From the NCBI RefSeq assembly GCF_027944005.1, contig NZ_AP027204.1, forward strand, positions 558,001 to 622,000: a stretch of DNA of 64,000 nt, written 5' to 3'. Source of the stretch: Polynucleobacter sp. SHI8. Its GTDB lineage: Bacteria; Pseudomonadota; Gammaproteobacteria; Burkholderiales; Burkholderiaceae. Under the pieces are notes generated by a model, which saw nothing but the letters and a program-made list of their open reading frames with translations, made no database searches and was not told the origin of the DNA. A program made the translations under genes and the position numbers. Shown one piece after another: positions 50,915 through 58,551 of the stretch. Each line of letters starts with the position of its first letter. Position 1 is the first letter of the stretch.

Positions 50915-53494
50915 TTAAGTAAGTGCTTTTTGAATGACTTCGGATACATCATTGGATAAAGGGTGTTGATTGGCTTTTTCTAAGCAAATCCGCATTTGAG
51001 TTTGATAAGGATCCGCAAATTTTTTCCATCGATCCAGTGCTCTAGCTAGTCGAGCGGCAACTTGAGGATTAATTTTGTCGAGTTCTAAAATATTTTCTAG
51101 CCAGAATTGATATCCACCACCAGAGATGTCATGAAATCCACCCGGATTATTCATACAAAATGTATGAATTAAACTTCGAACACGATTCGGGTTACGAATT
51201 TTAAATGCAGGGTGTTTTTTTAACTTGTAAATTTGTTCAAGTAGATTCTGGTGATTGTTGACTTGTCGGCTTGCCTGTATTGAGAACCATTTATCAATCG
51301 CTAAATCATCAGCTTCATATCGATGGTAATAATTCTCTAAGCAAGCATCTGCTAAAGGAGACTCATACTGAACTAGAGCAGATAATGCGGCAAGACGATC
51401 TGTCATATTGTTACTTGTTTTGAATTGATGTTCTGCAAGATTACCACCCTCGGTAACATCATTTTCAAGAATCATTTGTAAAGCTATATTTTTTAGTTCG
51501 CGTTTTCCGGCTTGCTCAGGAGTTGGGGAGTATGCATCCGTCGATTGATTTTGTTCGAAGATATCTATCCAAGTTTGCTTTAGAGAGCCGGCCATTGCAT
51601 GGCGAAAAGCTCTTCTTGCTAAATGAATTTTTGCGGGATTGATCTCTTGCACTTGCTCATGCAGATAGCTTTCCGCGGGTAAGGTAAGTACAAGTGTTTT
51701 AAAAGAGGGATCAAGTTTTGGGTTACGTAAGTGTTGTTCCCAAATAGCTAATAATTCCTGGGGAGCTTGTTTACTTGAAAGAATTAATTCGATTGCAATT
51801 TTTTGCCCAGCTTCCCACTGATTAAATGGATTGTCATCACGTTCAAAAAGAAAGTAAAGATCTTCAATCGATTGTTCAAAATCAAGGATAACTGGAGCTG
51901 AAAAATCTCTATTGATTGATAAAATGGGTTTACTTGTCAAATTTTCAAAATTAAAGGTTTGAGTTTGATCTTTTAACTCAATCATCATTTCATCAGTCGC
52001 AACATCATGAATCAATAACTTTGTTTTCAAAGGAATATGAAATAGTGGCTTACGCTCTTGGCCGGGAGTCGGGAGGCAGGATTGGCTCAGCGTCAAATGA
52101 TAAGACTGCTTTTGATCATCAAACCTTTCTTCAACCCGCACTCGAGGAGTGCCTGCCTGACTATACCAATTTTTGAATTGATCTAAATTGACTTGATTAG
52201 CATCTGACATTGCATGAATAAAATCATCACAAGTAACTGCTTGACCGTCATGACGCTCAAAATAGAGATCCATGCCTTTTCTAAAACCAGCTTCACCGAG
52301 TAACGTGTGTTGCATACGAATAATTTCAGCACCTTTTTCGTAGATGGTAACGGTATAAAAGTTGTTGATTTCTTGATAGCTATCTGGACGAATGGGATGT
52401 GCCATGGGACCAGCATCTTCTGGGAATTGGACTTGACGTAATAAACGTACATCATCAATTCGTTTGACGGCTCTGCCTGAAACCGAGCCCATTAAATCTG
52501 CTGAAAATTCTTGATCTCTAAAAACGGTCAAGCCTTCTTTTAAAGAAAGCTGGAACCAATCTCGACAAGTGACTCGATTGCCAGTCCAGTTATGAAAATA
52601 TTCGTGACCGACCACACTTTCAATATTGGCAAAATCAGTATCTGTTGCACTTTGAGCATCAGCAAGTACATATTTGGTATTAAAGATATTTAAACCTTTA
52701 TTTTCCATTGCGCCCATATTGAAATCACTTACAGCAACAATCATAAATCGTTCTAAATCAAGTTCTAATCCAAAGCGTGCCTCATCCCATGAAATAGCTT
52801 TAACTAATGACTCCATGGCGTGAGCAGTTTTTGAGAGATCCGCCTCTCGCACCCAGACTTGGAGTAATTTTTTGGCGCCTGAGGAAGTAGTGATTGTTTT
52901 TTCGACGCAATGTAATTGACCAGCAACAATTGCAAAAAGATATGAAGGTTTGGGAAATGGGTCATTCCATAGCGCGGTATGCATCCCATGATCAAGATCT
53001 GTTTGCTCAATGAGATTGCCATTGGATAACAATACTGGATAATTTATTTTATTTGCTGTGAGTCGAACCTGATAACAACTTAATACATCAGGTTGATCTA
53101 GAAAATAGGTAATTTTTCTAAAGCCTTCAGCTTCACATTGAGTAAAAAAATTACCCTCAGACACGTAAAGGCCCATCAGACTAGAGTTTTGATCAGGTCG
53201 AGTAACACAAATAATTTCTAGGACAAATACATCCGGTAGATGATGAAGAATTAGCTCATGCGAGGATAATTCATAAGTTTTAAAGAGTTCGCCATTGATT
53301 TTTAAGGAAATCAGCTCTAAATCCTCTCCTTTTAATACTAAAGATCCTGAAGACACTCTTTTTACGTCTATTTTTGAGGAAACAATTGTTTTGATCGGAT
53401 TGAGTTGGAAGTCAAACGCCACATTTGAAAAAGAAAAATTCGGCGGTTGATATTGATTTCTAAAGAAAGTCTTTATATTTTGTGGGGAGTTCAT
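50915..53494 (-). CDS. pepN: Aminopeptidase N
   Basis: M1 family zinc aminopeptidase of about 859 residues; releases N-terminal amino acids from peptides in the cytoplasm. The substrate motif GAMENKGLNIF and the zinc site VGHEYFHNWTGNRVTCRDWFQLSLKEGLTVFRDQEF (HExxH plus the distant Glu) are intact, followed by a long helical C-terminal domain. The start at 53494 (MNSPQNIKTFF) is preferred to an open-frame extension to 53539, which has no family-like residues. It is divergent from the rubrerythrin gene. Confidence 0.95.
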   Translation of the reverse strand: MNSPQNIKTFFRNQYQPPNFSFSNVAFDFQLNPIKTIVSSKIDVKRVSSGSLVLKGEDLELISLKINGELFKTYELSSHELILHHLPDVFVLEIICVTRPDQNSSLMGLYVSEGNFFTQCEAEGFRKITYFLDQPDVLSCYQVRLTANKINYPVLLSNGNLIEQTDLDHGMHTALWNDPFPKPSYLFAIVAGQLHCVEKTITTSSGAKKLLQVWVREADLSKTAHAMESLVKAISWDEARFGLELDLERFMIVAVSDFNMGAMENKGLNIFNTKYVLADAQSATDTDFANIESVVGHEYFHNWTGNRVTCRDWFQLSLKEGLTVFRDQEFSADLMGSVSGRAVKRIDDVRLLRQVQFPEDAGPMAHPIRPDSYQEINNFYTVTIYEKGAEIIRMQHTLLGEAGFRKGMDLYFERHDGQAVTCDDFIHAMSDANQVNLDQFKNWYSQAGTPRVRVEERFDDQKQSYHLTLSQSCLPTPGQERKPLFHIPLKTKLLIHDVATDEMMIELKDQTQTFNFENLTSKPILSINRDFSAPVILDFEQSIEDLYFLFERDDNPFNQWEAGQKIAIELILSSKQAPQELLAIWEQHLRNPKLDPSFKTLVLTLPAESYLHEQVQEINPAKIHLARRAFRHAMAGSLKQTWIDIFEQNQSTDAYSPTPEQAGKRELKNIALQMILENDVTEGGNLAEHQFKTSNNMTDRLAALSALVQYESPLADACLENYYHRYEADDLAIDKWFSIQASRQVNNHQNLLEQIYKLKKHPAFKIRNPNRVRSLIHTFCMNNPGGFHDISGGGYQFWLENILELDKINPQVAARLARALDRWKKFADPYQTQMRICLEKANQHPLSNDVSEVIQKALT

Positions 53495-53534
53495 CAAGAT
53501 ATTGTATTGCTTCTGTAGGATGTGAGTCATACAA

Positions 53535-53586
53535 AACAAAGAACTTTGTTACAAAGCAATGAATCGATAGTAAAAAACTATCGATT
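53535..53586. promoter_or_regulatory. Two palindromes between pepN and the rubrerythrin gene
   Basis: AACAAAG / CTTTGTT (53535-53550, 2-base spacer) and AATCGATAG / CTATCGATT (53562-53586, 7-base loop) stand 11 bases apart in the divergent promoter region. Both are perfect. They could be regulator sites for the rubrerythrin operon or pepN; the second can also form a hairpin followed by an AT-rich stretch. Confidence 0.5.
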
Positions 53587-53702
53587 ATTTTTATAAATAC
53601 AATTTTTCTATTTAGTTGACTGTAGATACAATTTATCCATCATTTCTGGAACTTATTCTTGAATTTGATATGCGTATTTTTCTAACCAATAAGGAGAATG
53701 TT

Positions 53703-54125
53703 ATGCCAACTTTAAAAGGTACTAAAACTGAGCAGTGCTTGAAAGATGCTTTCGCAGGCGAATCTCAAGCAAATCGTCGTTATTTATATTTCGCGAACAA
53801 AGCAGACGTAGAAGGTCAAAATGATGTTGCAGCGTTATTTCGTTCAACAGCTGAAGGTGAAACAGGTCATGCGCACGGACACTTAGAGTTTTTAGAAATG
53901 TCAGGCGATCCAGCAACTGGTATGCCAATTAAATCTTCAAAAGATTGTTTAGCCGCAGCAGTAGCAGGTGAAACACACGAATATACCGATATGTATCCAG
54001 GTATGGCTAAAACAGCCCGTGAAGAAGGCTTTGATGAAATCGCTGACTGGTTTGAAACATTAGCAAAAGCTGAGCGCTCACATGCTAACCGTTATCAAAA
54101 AGCTTTAGATGCTTATGTAGATTAA
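53703..54125 (+). CDS. Rubrerythrin (rubredoxin-less)
   Basis: Ferritin-like di-iron protein of 140 residues that reduces hydrogen peroxide. The diiron ligands lie in AFAGESQANRRYLYFANKAD, AEGETGHAHGHLEFLE, AVAGETHEYTDMYPGMAKTAREEGFDEIADWFETLAKAERSHANRY. There is no C-terminal rubredoxin domain (no CxxC pairs), unlike classical rubrerythrins of about 190 residues, so an external electron donor is needed. AAGGAG precedes the ATG at 53703. It heads an operon with a CCG-domain Fe-S protein and a DUF3501 protein, the likely donor system. Confidence 0.93.
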   Translation: MPTLKGTKTEQCLKDAFAGESQANRRYLYFANKADVEGQNDVAALFRSTAEGETGHAHGHLEFLEMSGDPATGMPIKSSKDCLAAAVAGETHEYTDMYPGMAKTAREEGFDEIADWFETLAKAERSHANRYQKALDAYVD

Positions 54126-54143
54126 TAAAATAGATATTTGTAG

Positions 54144-54189
54144 GACTTTTTTTAGATTCCTGAGCATATCGGGAATCTTCTAAAAAGTC
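54144..54189 (+). repeat. Imperfect inverted repeat between rubrerythrin and CCG genes
   Basis: Arms GACTTTTTTTAGATTCC (54144-54160) and GGGAATCTTCTAAAAAGTC (54171-54189) can form a long stem with small mismatches and a short loop. No T run follows; it may attenuate or process the mRNA between the two cistrons. Confidence 0.45.
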
Positions 54190-54207
54190 TTCAATAAAGG
54201 AAATGCT

Positions 54208-55554
54208 ATGAGTCGCGAAGGAAATTTAGAAGCACCAACACGTCACCCCTTGGATTGGAAAAATCCTGACTTTTATGATGAAGAAAAGCTCAATGTTGAG
54301 TTAGAGCGAGTTTTCGATATTTGTCATGGATGTCGTCGATGCGTGAGTCTTTGTGGTTCTTTTCCTACCTTATTTGATCTAGTTGATGCCACGGATGATG
54401 GTGAAGTACATGGCGTTAATAAAGCTGACTATGCCTCTGTTGTGGATCAGTGCTATCTTTGTGATTTATGCTACATGACAAAATGTCCCTATGTTCCACC
54501 GCATGAGTGGAACTTAGATTTTCCTCATTTGATGCTACGTGCTAAGGCGATTGGGCATAAAAAAGGAGAGTCCAACTTTAGGGATAATTTATTATCTTCA
54601 ACAGATAAAATTGGGCGTTTTGCTGGTATTCCCGTCGTTACACAAGTGGTGAATGCGGTGAATCACAACAGCATGGTTAGATCGGTTATGGAGTCGACAT
54701 TAGGCGTTGATAAAAATGCTTGGCTACCAGATTTTGCAGCAAAAACATTTAAACAAGTTGCAAAAGATTCTCAGTCATGGGAAGTGAAGAACGGAGCGAA
54801 AACTCCAGGTAAAGTAGCTGTCTATGCCACCTGCTATATCAACTATAACGAGCCAGGCATTGGCCAAGATTTATTACAAATCCTTACCCATAATGAGATT
54901 CCTTATGAGCTCGTCGATAAAGAGGCTTGTTGTGGGATGCCAAAGTTAGAACTTGGTGATCTTGAAGAAGTGGAAAAACATAAAAATATCAATATTCCTC
55001 AATTGGCAAAATTGGCGAAAGAGGGGTATGCGATTGTCACTCCAATTCCTTCATGTACCCTCATGTTTAAGCAAGAGTTACCGCTGATGTTCCCTGAGGA
55101 GGCAGATGTGCAATTGGTGAAAGCTGCGATGTGGGACCCTTTTGAATATTTCATTGCACGTAAAAAAGATGGCTTATTAAAAACAGATTTTTCTCAGCCA
55201 TTGGGTAAAGTAAGTTATCACGTGCCGTGCCATTCTCGCGTCCAGAATGTGGGTAAGAAAACCGCAGAAACTTTACAGATGATTCCTGGAACTGAAGTAA
55301 ATGTGGTTGAGCGATGTTCCGGACATTCCGGTACTTGGGGTGTCAAGAAAGAGTTCCATGCTATGTCAATGAAAATTGGTAAACCAGTATTCAAAAATAT
55401 GGCCAATGATGAGCCTGACTATATTAGTTCGGATTGTCAGTTGGCGGGTCATCACATTGAGCAAGGTATGTCTGAAGCGGGCTTGAAGTCTGCACAAATG
55501 GAGCATCCGTTATCACTGGTTGCGATGGCTTATGGCCTGAAGAAATCATCGTAA
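54208..55554 (+). CDS. CCG-domain iron-sulfur protein (heterodisulfide reductase/GlpC-like)
   Basis: Cytoplasmic Fe-S protein of 448 residues. The N-terminal part has two cluster motifs, CHGCRRCVSLCGSFP near residue 36 and CYLCDLCYMTKCPYVPP near residue 82. Two CCG-type domains follow: TCYINYNEPG ... EACCGMPKLELGD (about residues 210-255) and HVPCHSRVQNVGKKTAETLQ ... RCSGHSGTWG, where the second has C-S-G in place of CCG. This architecture resembles GlpC and heterodisulfide reductase-related subunits. It is probably the electron donor or regulator of the rubrerythrin, inferred from the operon and not shown experimentally to my knowledge. Confidence 0.88.
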   Translation: MSREGNLEAPTRHPLDWKNPDFYDEEKLNVELERVFDICHGCRRCVSLCGSFPTLFDLVDATDDGEVHGVNKADYASVVDQCYLCDLCYMTKCPYVPPHEWNLDFPHLMLRAKAIGHKKGESNFRDNLLSSTDKIGRFAGIPVVTQVVNAVNHNSMVRSVMESTLGVDKNAWLPDFAAKTFKQVAKDSQSWEVKNGAKTPGKVAVYATCYINYNEPGIGQDLLQILTHNEIPYELVDKEACCGMPKLELGDLEEVEKHKNINIPQLAKLAKEGYAIVTPIPSCTLMFKQELPLMFPEEADVQLVKAAMWDPFEYFIARKKDGLLKTDFSQPLGKVSYHVPCHSRVQNVGKKTAETLQMIPGTEVNVVERCSGHSGTWGVKKEFHAMSMKIGKPVFKNMANDEPDYISSDCQLAGHHIEQGMSEAGLKSAQMEHPLSLVAMAYGLKKSS

Positions 55555-55575
55555 TTATTTTAGAAAGAAATCGAC

Positions 55576-56160
55576 ATGTCAAAACTTACCCATGCTCACT
55601 TGATGACTTTAGAGGCCTATCACAAAGCAAGACCACAAATTCGTGCGCAAGCGATAGAAATGCGTAAATTACGAACGGTTGCATTAGGAGACCACTTAAA
55701 CTTAATTTTTGAGAATGAGTTTCTGATGAAATATCAGATTCAAGAAATGTTACGTGTTGAGAAAGTCTTTACAGAAGAAGGCATGCAAGATGAACTTGAT
55801 GCCTATAATCCTTTAATACCAGATGGCTCTAACTTCAAGGCAACGATGATGCTAGAGTATCCCAATGAAGCGGATCGTAAAATTGCACTCGGAAAATTAG
55901 TCAATATCGAACATAAAATGTTTGTTCAAGTTGAAGGTCAAGCTCGAGTGTACGCAATCGCCGATGAAGATTTGGAGCGTTCTACAGAACATAAAACTTC
56001 AGCGGTACATTTTTTACGCTTTGAGTTAACTATTGATATGAAAAAAGCATTACAAGCAGGTGCGCAGATGATGGTTGGTTGTGATCATCCGGAGTATCCT
56101 ATGCATATAGAGTATTTACCAGAAGAAACTTTAGCCTCTTTTCTGACGGACTTGTCTTAA
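55576..56160 (+). CDS. DUF3501 family protein
   Basis: Cytoplasmic protein of 194 residues matching DUF3501: MSKLTHAHLMTLEAYHKARPQIRAQAIEMRKLRTVALGDHLNLIFENEFLMKYQIQEMLR is the conserved N-terminal block, and the C-terminal part contains STEHKTSAVHFLRFELTIDMK. No metal site or membrane helix is seen. It follows the CCG gene by 21 bases. DUF3501, rubrerythrin and the CCG protein form a recurrent triplet in Betaproteobacteria; its task there is unknown. Confidence 0.85.
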   Translation: MSKLTHAHLMTLEAYHKARPQIRAQAIEMRKLRTVALGDHLNLIFENEFLMKYQIQEMLRVEKVFTEEGMQDELDAYNPLIPDGSNFKATMMLEYPNEADRKIALGKLVNIEHKMFVQVEGQARVYAIADEDLERSTEHKTSAVHFLRFELTIDMKKALQAGAQMMVGCDHPEYPMHIEYLPEETLASFLTDLS

Positions 56161-56182
56161 TACAAGAAACTGCTCAAGGACA

Positions 56183-56207
56183 AACGTGGCCAATGCCACG
56201 TTTTTTT
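56183..56207 (+). terminator. Terminator of the rubrerythrin operon
   Basis: Perfect 8-bp stem AACGTGGC (56183-56190) / GCCACGTT (56195-56202) with a CAAT loop and a T run. It ends 17 bases before the EamA gene's GTG. Confidence 0.9.
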
Positions 56208-56223
56208 ATTGGATAATGGGAAT

Positions 56224-57114
56224 GTGAAATCAGATAACATCATCGTTTTTGTGCTACTAGGTGCCTTGTGGGGCATGTCCTATGTATTTATGCGCTTCAC
56301 TGTTGGGCAAGTTGAGCCGATTGTCATAGCAGAATCACGATTACTCATTGGGGCTTTAGGTATTTTTGCATTTGCCATGTGTAAAAAATATTGGCGATCT
56401 CAGCTAGTGATTTCTAAAAATGATCTCGGCAGAATTACGATGATTGCTTGTTTTAATTCTGTCATACCATTTGCACTATTTAGTTACTCAATGCAAAATT
56501 TAAACGCTGGATTTGGTGCGATTGTTAATTCTACTTCCCCGATTTGGACTGCGATTATTGCGTCTATTTGGTTAAAAGAACGCCTGAGTTCTAGTCGGAT
56601 TTTGGGCTTATTCCTTGGGTGTTTAGGGATTGTTTTTTTGATGTGGGGTAAAGCTCATTTTGATGTAGGAGGTATTGGATTGCCCGTCTTAGCTGGTTTA
56701 GGCGCGACGCTGTCCTATGGTATTGCAACGAACTATATCAAGTTGTACGGTGCTGGCATTCATCCGATTGGCCTCGCATTCTCAAGTTTAATGATAGGTT
56801 CCTTTTTACTTGCAATCCCAGCTTATATGTATTTACCTACTCAGCCACTCAGTGCACTCACTTGGCTTTCTATTTTTGGTCTTGGCATTGGTTCTACAGC
56901 GATTGCTTATGTGCTTTATTACCGACTAATTGAACGAGCAGGACCTACAGTTGCCATTACCGTTACATTCATTGTTCCGGTATTTAGTATTTTGTGGGGC
57001 GATATCTTTTTAGGTGAGGTTCCGACTCTTAATATGGTATTGGGTGGGGTGATTATTATTCTTGGCACCGCACTTGCAATTGGCATATTACCAATTTCTA
57101 AAAAGAGTCGCTAA
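56224..57114 (+). CDS. EamA-family (DMT) transporter
   Basis: Ten-helix drug/metabolite transporter of about 296 residues with two EamA repeats. The first contains GALWGMSYVFMRFTVGQVEPIVIAESRLLIGALG, the second GLGATLSYGIATNYIKLYGAG and VLYYRLIERAGPTVAITVTFIVPVFSILWGDIFLGE, the family's internal-repeat C-terminal pattern. A GTG at 56224 with GGGA ahead is the likeliest start, because an open extension to 56209 would begin in the terminator. EamA proteins usually export amino acids or metabolites; the substrate here is unknown. It is convergent with tupC. Confidence 0.87.
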   Translation: MKSDNIIVFVLLGALWGMSYVFMRFTVGQVEPIVIAESRLLIGALGIFAFAMCKKYWRSQLVISKNDLGRITMIACFNSVIPFALFSYSMQNLNAGFGAIVNSTSPIWTAIIASIWLKERLSSSRILGLFLGCLGIVFLMWGKAHFDVGGIGLPVLAGLGATLSYGIATNYIKLYGAGIHPIGLAFSSLMIGSFLLAIPAYMYLPTQPLSALTWLSIFGLGIGSTAIAYVLYYRLIERAGPTVAITVTFIVPVFSILWGDIFLGEVPTLNMVLGGVIIILGTALAIGILPISKKSR

Positions 57115-57132
57115 TTTGGGGACCTCAAGATT

Positions 57133-57804
57133 TCAAAGATGAGTCGTGATAAATTCTTTTGCTGCTTGGGTAGTTGGCGCAGAAAAAAATAATTCCGTTG
57201 GACCCGTCTCAACAATCTTGCCATCTTTGACAAATATGATGTGATCACTGATGCGTTTGACTTGAGCAAAATCATGGGACGCAATTAAAAAGCGTATGCC
57301 CGTTTGTGCTAACTCATTTACTTTGGATTCAATTAATGAAGTTGATTGCGGATCAAGACTCGCCGTTGGCTCATCTAGAATCAATAAATCTGATCCCATC
57401 AGATATGCCCTCGCAATAGCTAGACGTTGTTTTTCACCCGTAGATAGTTTGGTCGCAGGCTGATCTCTTAGATGATCTAATAAAAATATTTTCAAAGCAT
57501 GATGGACTTGAGTAACACTTAAACTGGGTTGCACGTCTCTTAGAAAAAGAAGATTGTCCAGTACAGACATTTTTATAAATGGTGTTTGCGATAAAACAAT
57601 ACCGAGCTGCTTAGCTGAAGTAGATATCTGAAATTCAGGTTGCTTAATTAAGCCTGCAATCGTCTTTAAAAGCATCGATTTACCTGCCCCATTGGGGCCG
57701 ATGATGGCTGTAATACGATGACAAGGTAGATCGATTTGCGGAATATCTAGTACAAGACGACCTTGTTTACGAATCGAGATATTACTCAGAGAAATATTAA
57801 CCAT
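57133..57804 (-). CDS. tupC: Tungstate-type ABC transporter ATPase
   Basis: ATPase of about 223 residues with Walker A GPNGAGKSMLLKTIAGL near residue 34, the signature LSTGEKQRLAIARAYL, Walker B LLILDEPTASLDPQ and H-loop IASHDF. The start at 57804 overlaps the upstream permease gene by 8 bases. Its partner is a TupB-type permease, so tungstate (or molybdate) import is the likely job. The pair is a good fit for a host with a Mo/W formate dehydrogenase. The TupA binding protein is not found beside it. Confidence 0.85.
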   Translation of the reverse strand: MVNISLSNISIRKQGRLVLDIPQIDLPCHRITAIIGPNGAGKSMLLKTIAGLIKQPEFQISTSAKQLGIVLSQTPFIKMSVLDNLLFLRDVQPSLSVTQVHHALKIFLLDHLRDQPATKLSTGEKQRLAIARAYLMGSDLLILDEPTASLDPQSTSLIESKVNELAQTGIRFLIASHDFAQVKRISDHIIFVKDGKIVETGPTELFFSAPTTQAAKEFITTHL

Positions 57805-58492
57805 ATTTTTTCTCAGCACTCACTTTTAAAAAGTGAGATATGACATTGATGACGAAAACAATCATTAATAGAACGATACCTAAGGATAAAGAAAGAACTA
57901 GGTCACCTTTACTCGTTTCTAATGCGATAGCAGTCGTTAGAGTACGCGTATGTTGGGCAATATTACCGCCAACAATCATCACAGCGCCAACTTCTGAAAT
58001 TGCTCGGCTAAACCCAAGAAGGATAACGATAATCAGTGAAAATCTTGAGTCCCAAAGAATCCATTTCACACGATAACGTAACTTAAATTGCAAAGCAGAA
58101 AAAGTATCTTGGTGAATCTGCCAAGCGTCACCAATAATTTGTCTTGAAACAGCGGCAATGATTGGAATCGTTAAGCAAGATTGCGCAATAATCATGCCAG
58201 TTTTAGTGAATAAAAGACTGAAATCACCTAAAGGACCACTTCTGGATAAAAGTAAATAGATTAGGACGCCAATAACGACAGTAGGCACACTCATGAAGGT
58301 ATTGACAAAAGCAATACACCATTTTTTTCCAGGAAAATTAGCGATAGCTAAAAATGCTCCAATTGGAAGTCCTAAGATGACACCAACGATAAGTGCTGAG
58401 GAGCTCACCAAGATCGAGGTAAACGCAATATTCCAAACCTCAGGATCGAGATCAAAAACGAGTACAAACGCTTTATAAATCGTATCCCACAT
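57797..58492 (-). CDS. tupB: Tungstate-type ABC transporter permease
   Basis: Membrane permease of 231 residues with five or six helices. The EAA-like loop region reads GFSRAISEVGAVMIVGGNIAQHTRTLTTAIALETSKGDLVLSL, which is nearly the TupB consensus I know for tungstate transporters (AVMIVGGNI ... TTAIALETSKGD). The N-terminal part carries GLPIGAFLAIANFPGKK. The TupB/TupC ligand specificity rests mainly on the binding protein, which is missing nearby, so molybdate cannot be excluded. Confidence 0.88.
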   Translation of the reverse strand: MWDTIYKAFVLVFDLDPEVWNIAFTSILVSSSALIVGVILGLPIGAFLAIANFPGKKWCIAFVNTFMSVPTVVIGVLIYLLLSRSGPLGDFSLLFTKTGMIIAQSCLTIPIIAAVSRQIIGDAWQIHQDTFSALQFKLRYRVKWILWDSRFSLIIVILLGFSRAISEVGAVMIVGGNIAQHTRTLTTAIALETSKGDLVLSLSLGIVLLMIVFVINVISHFLKVSAEKKYG

Positions 58493-58551
58493 CAGATGAG
58501 GAACACTTTTTTTAAATAAATTTTTGAATCGATAGACATAGTTTGATTGGT

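Noticed and set aside
53616..53702. Longer rubrerythrin start at 53616
   Set aside because: The extension crosses the promoter region, and AAGGAG with ideal spacing lies before the ATG at 53703, where the rubrerythrin homology begins.
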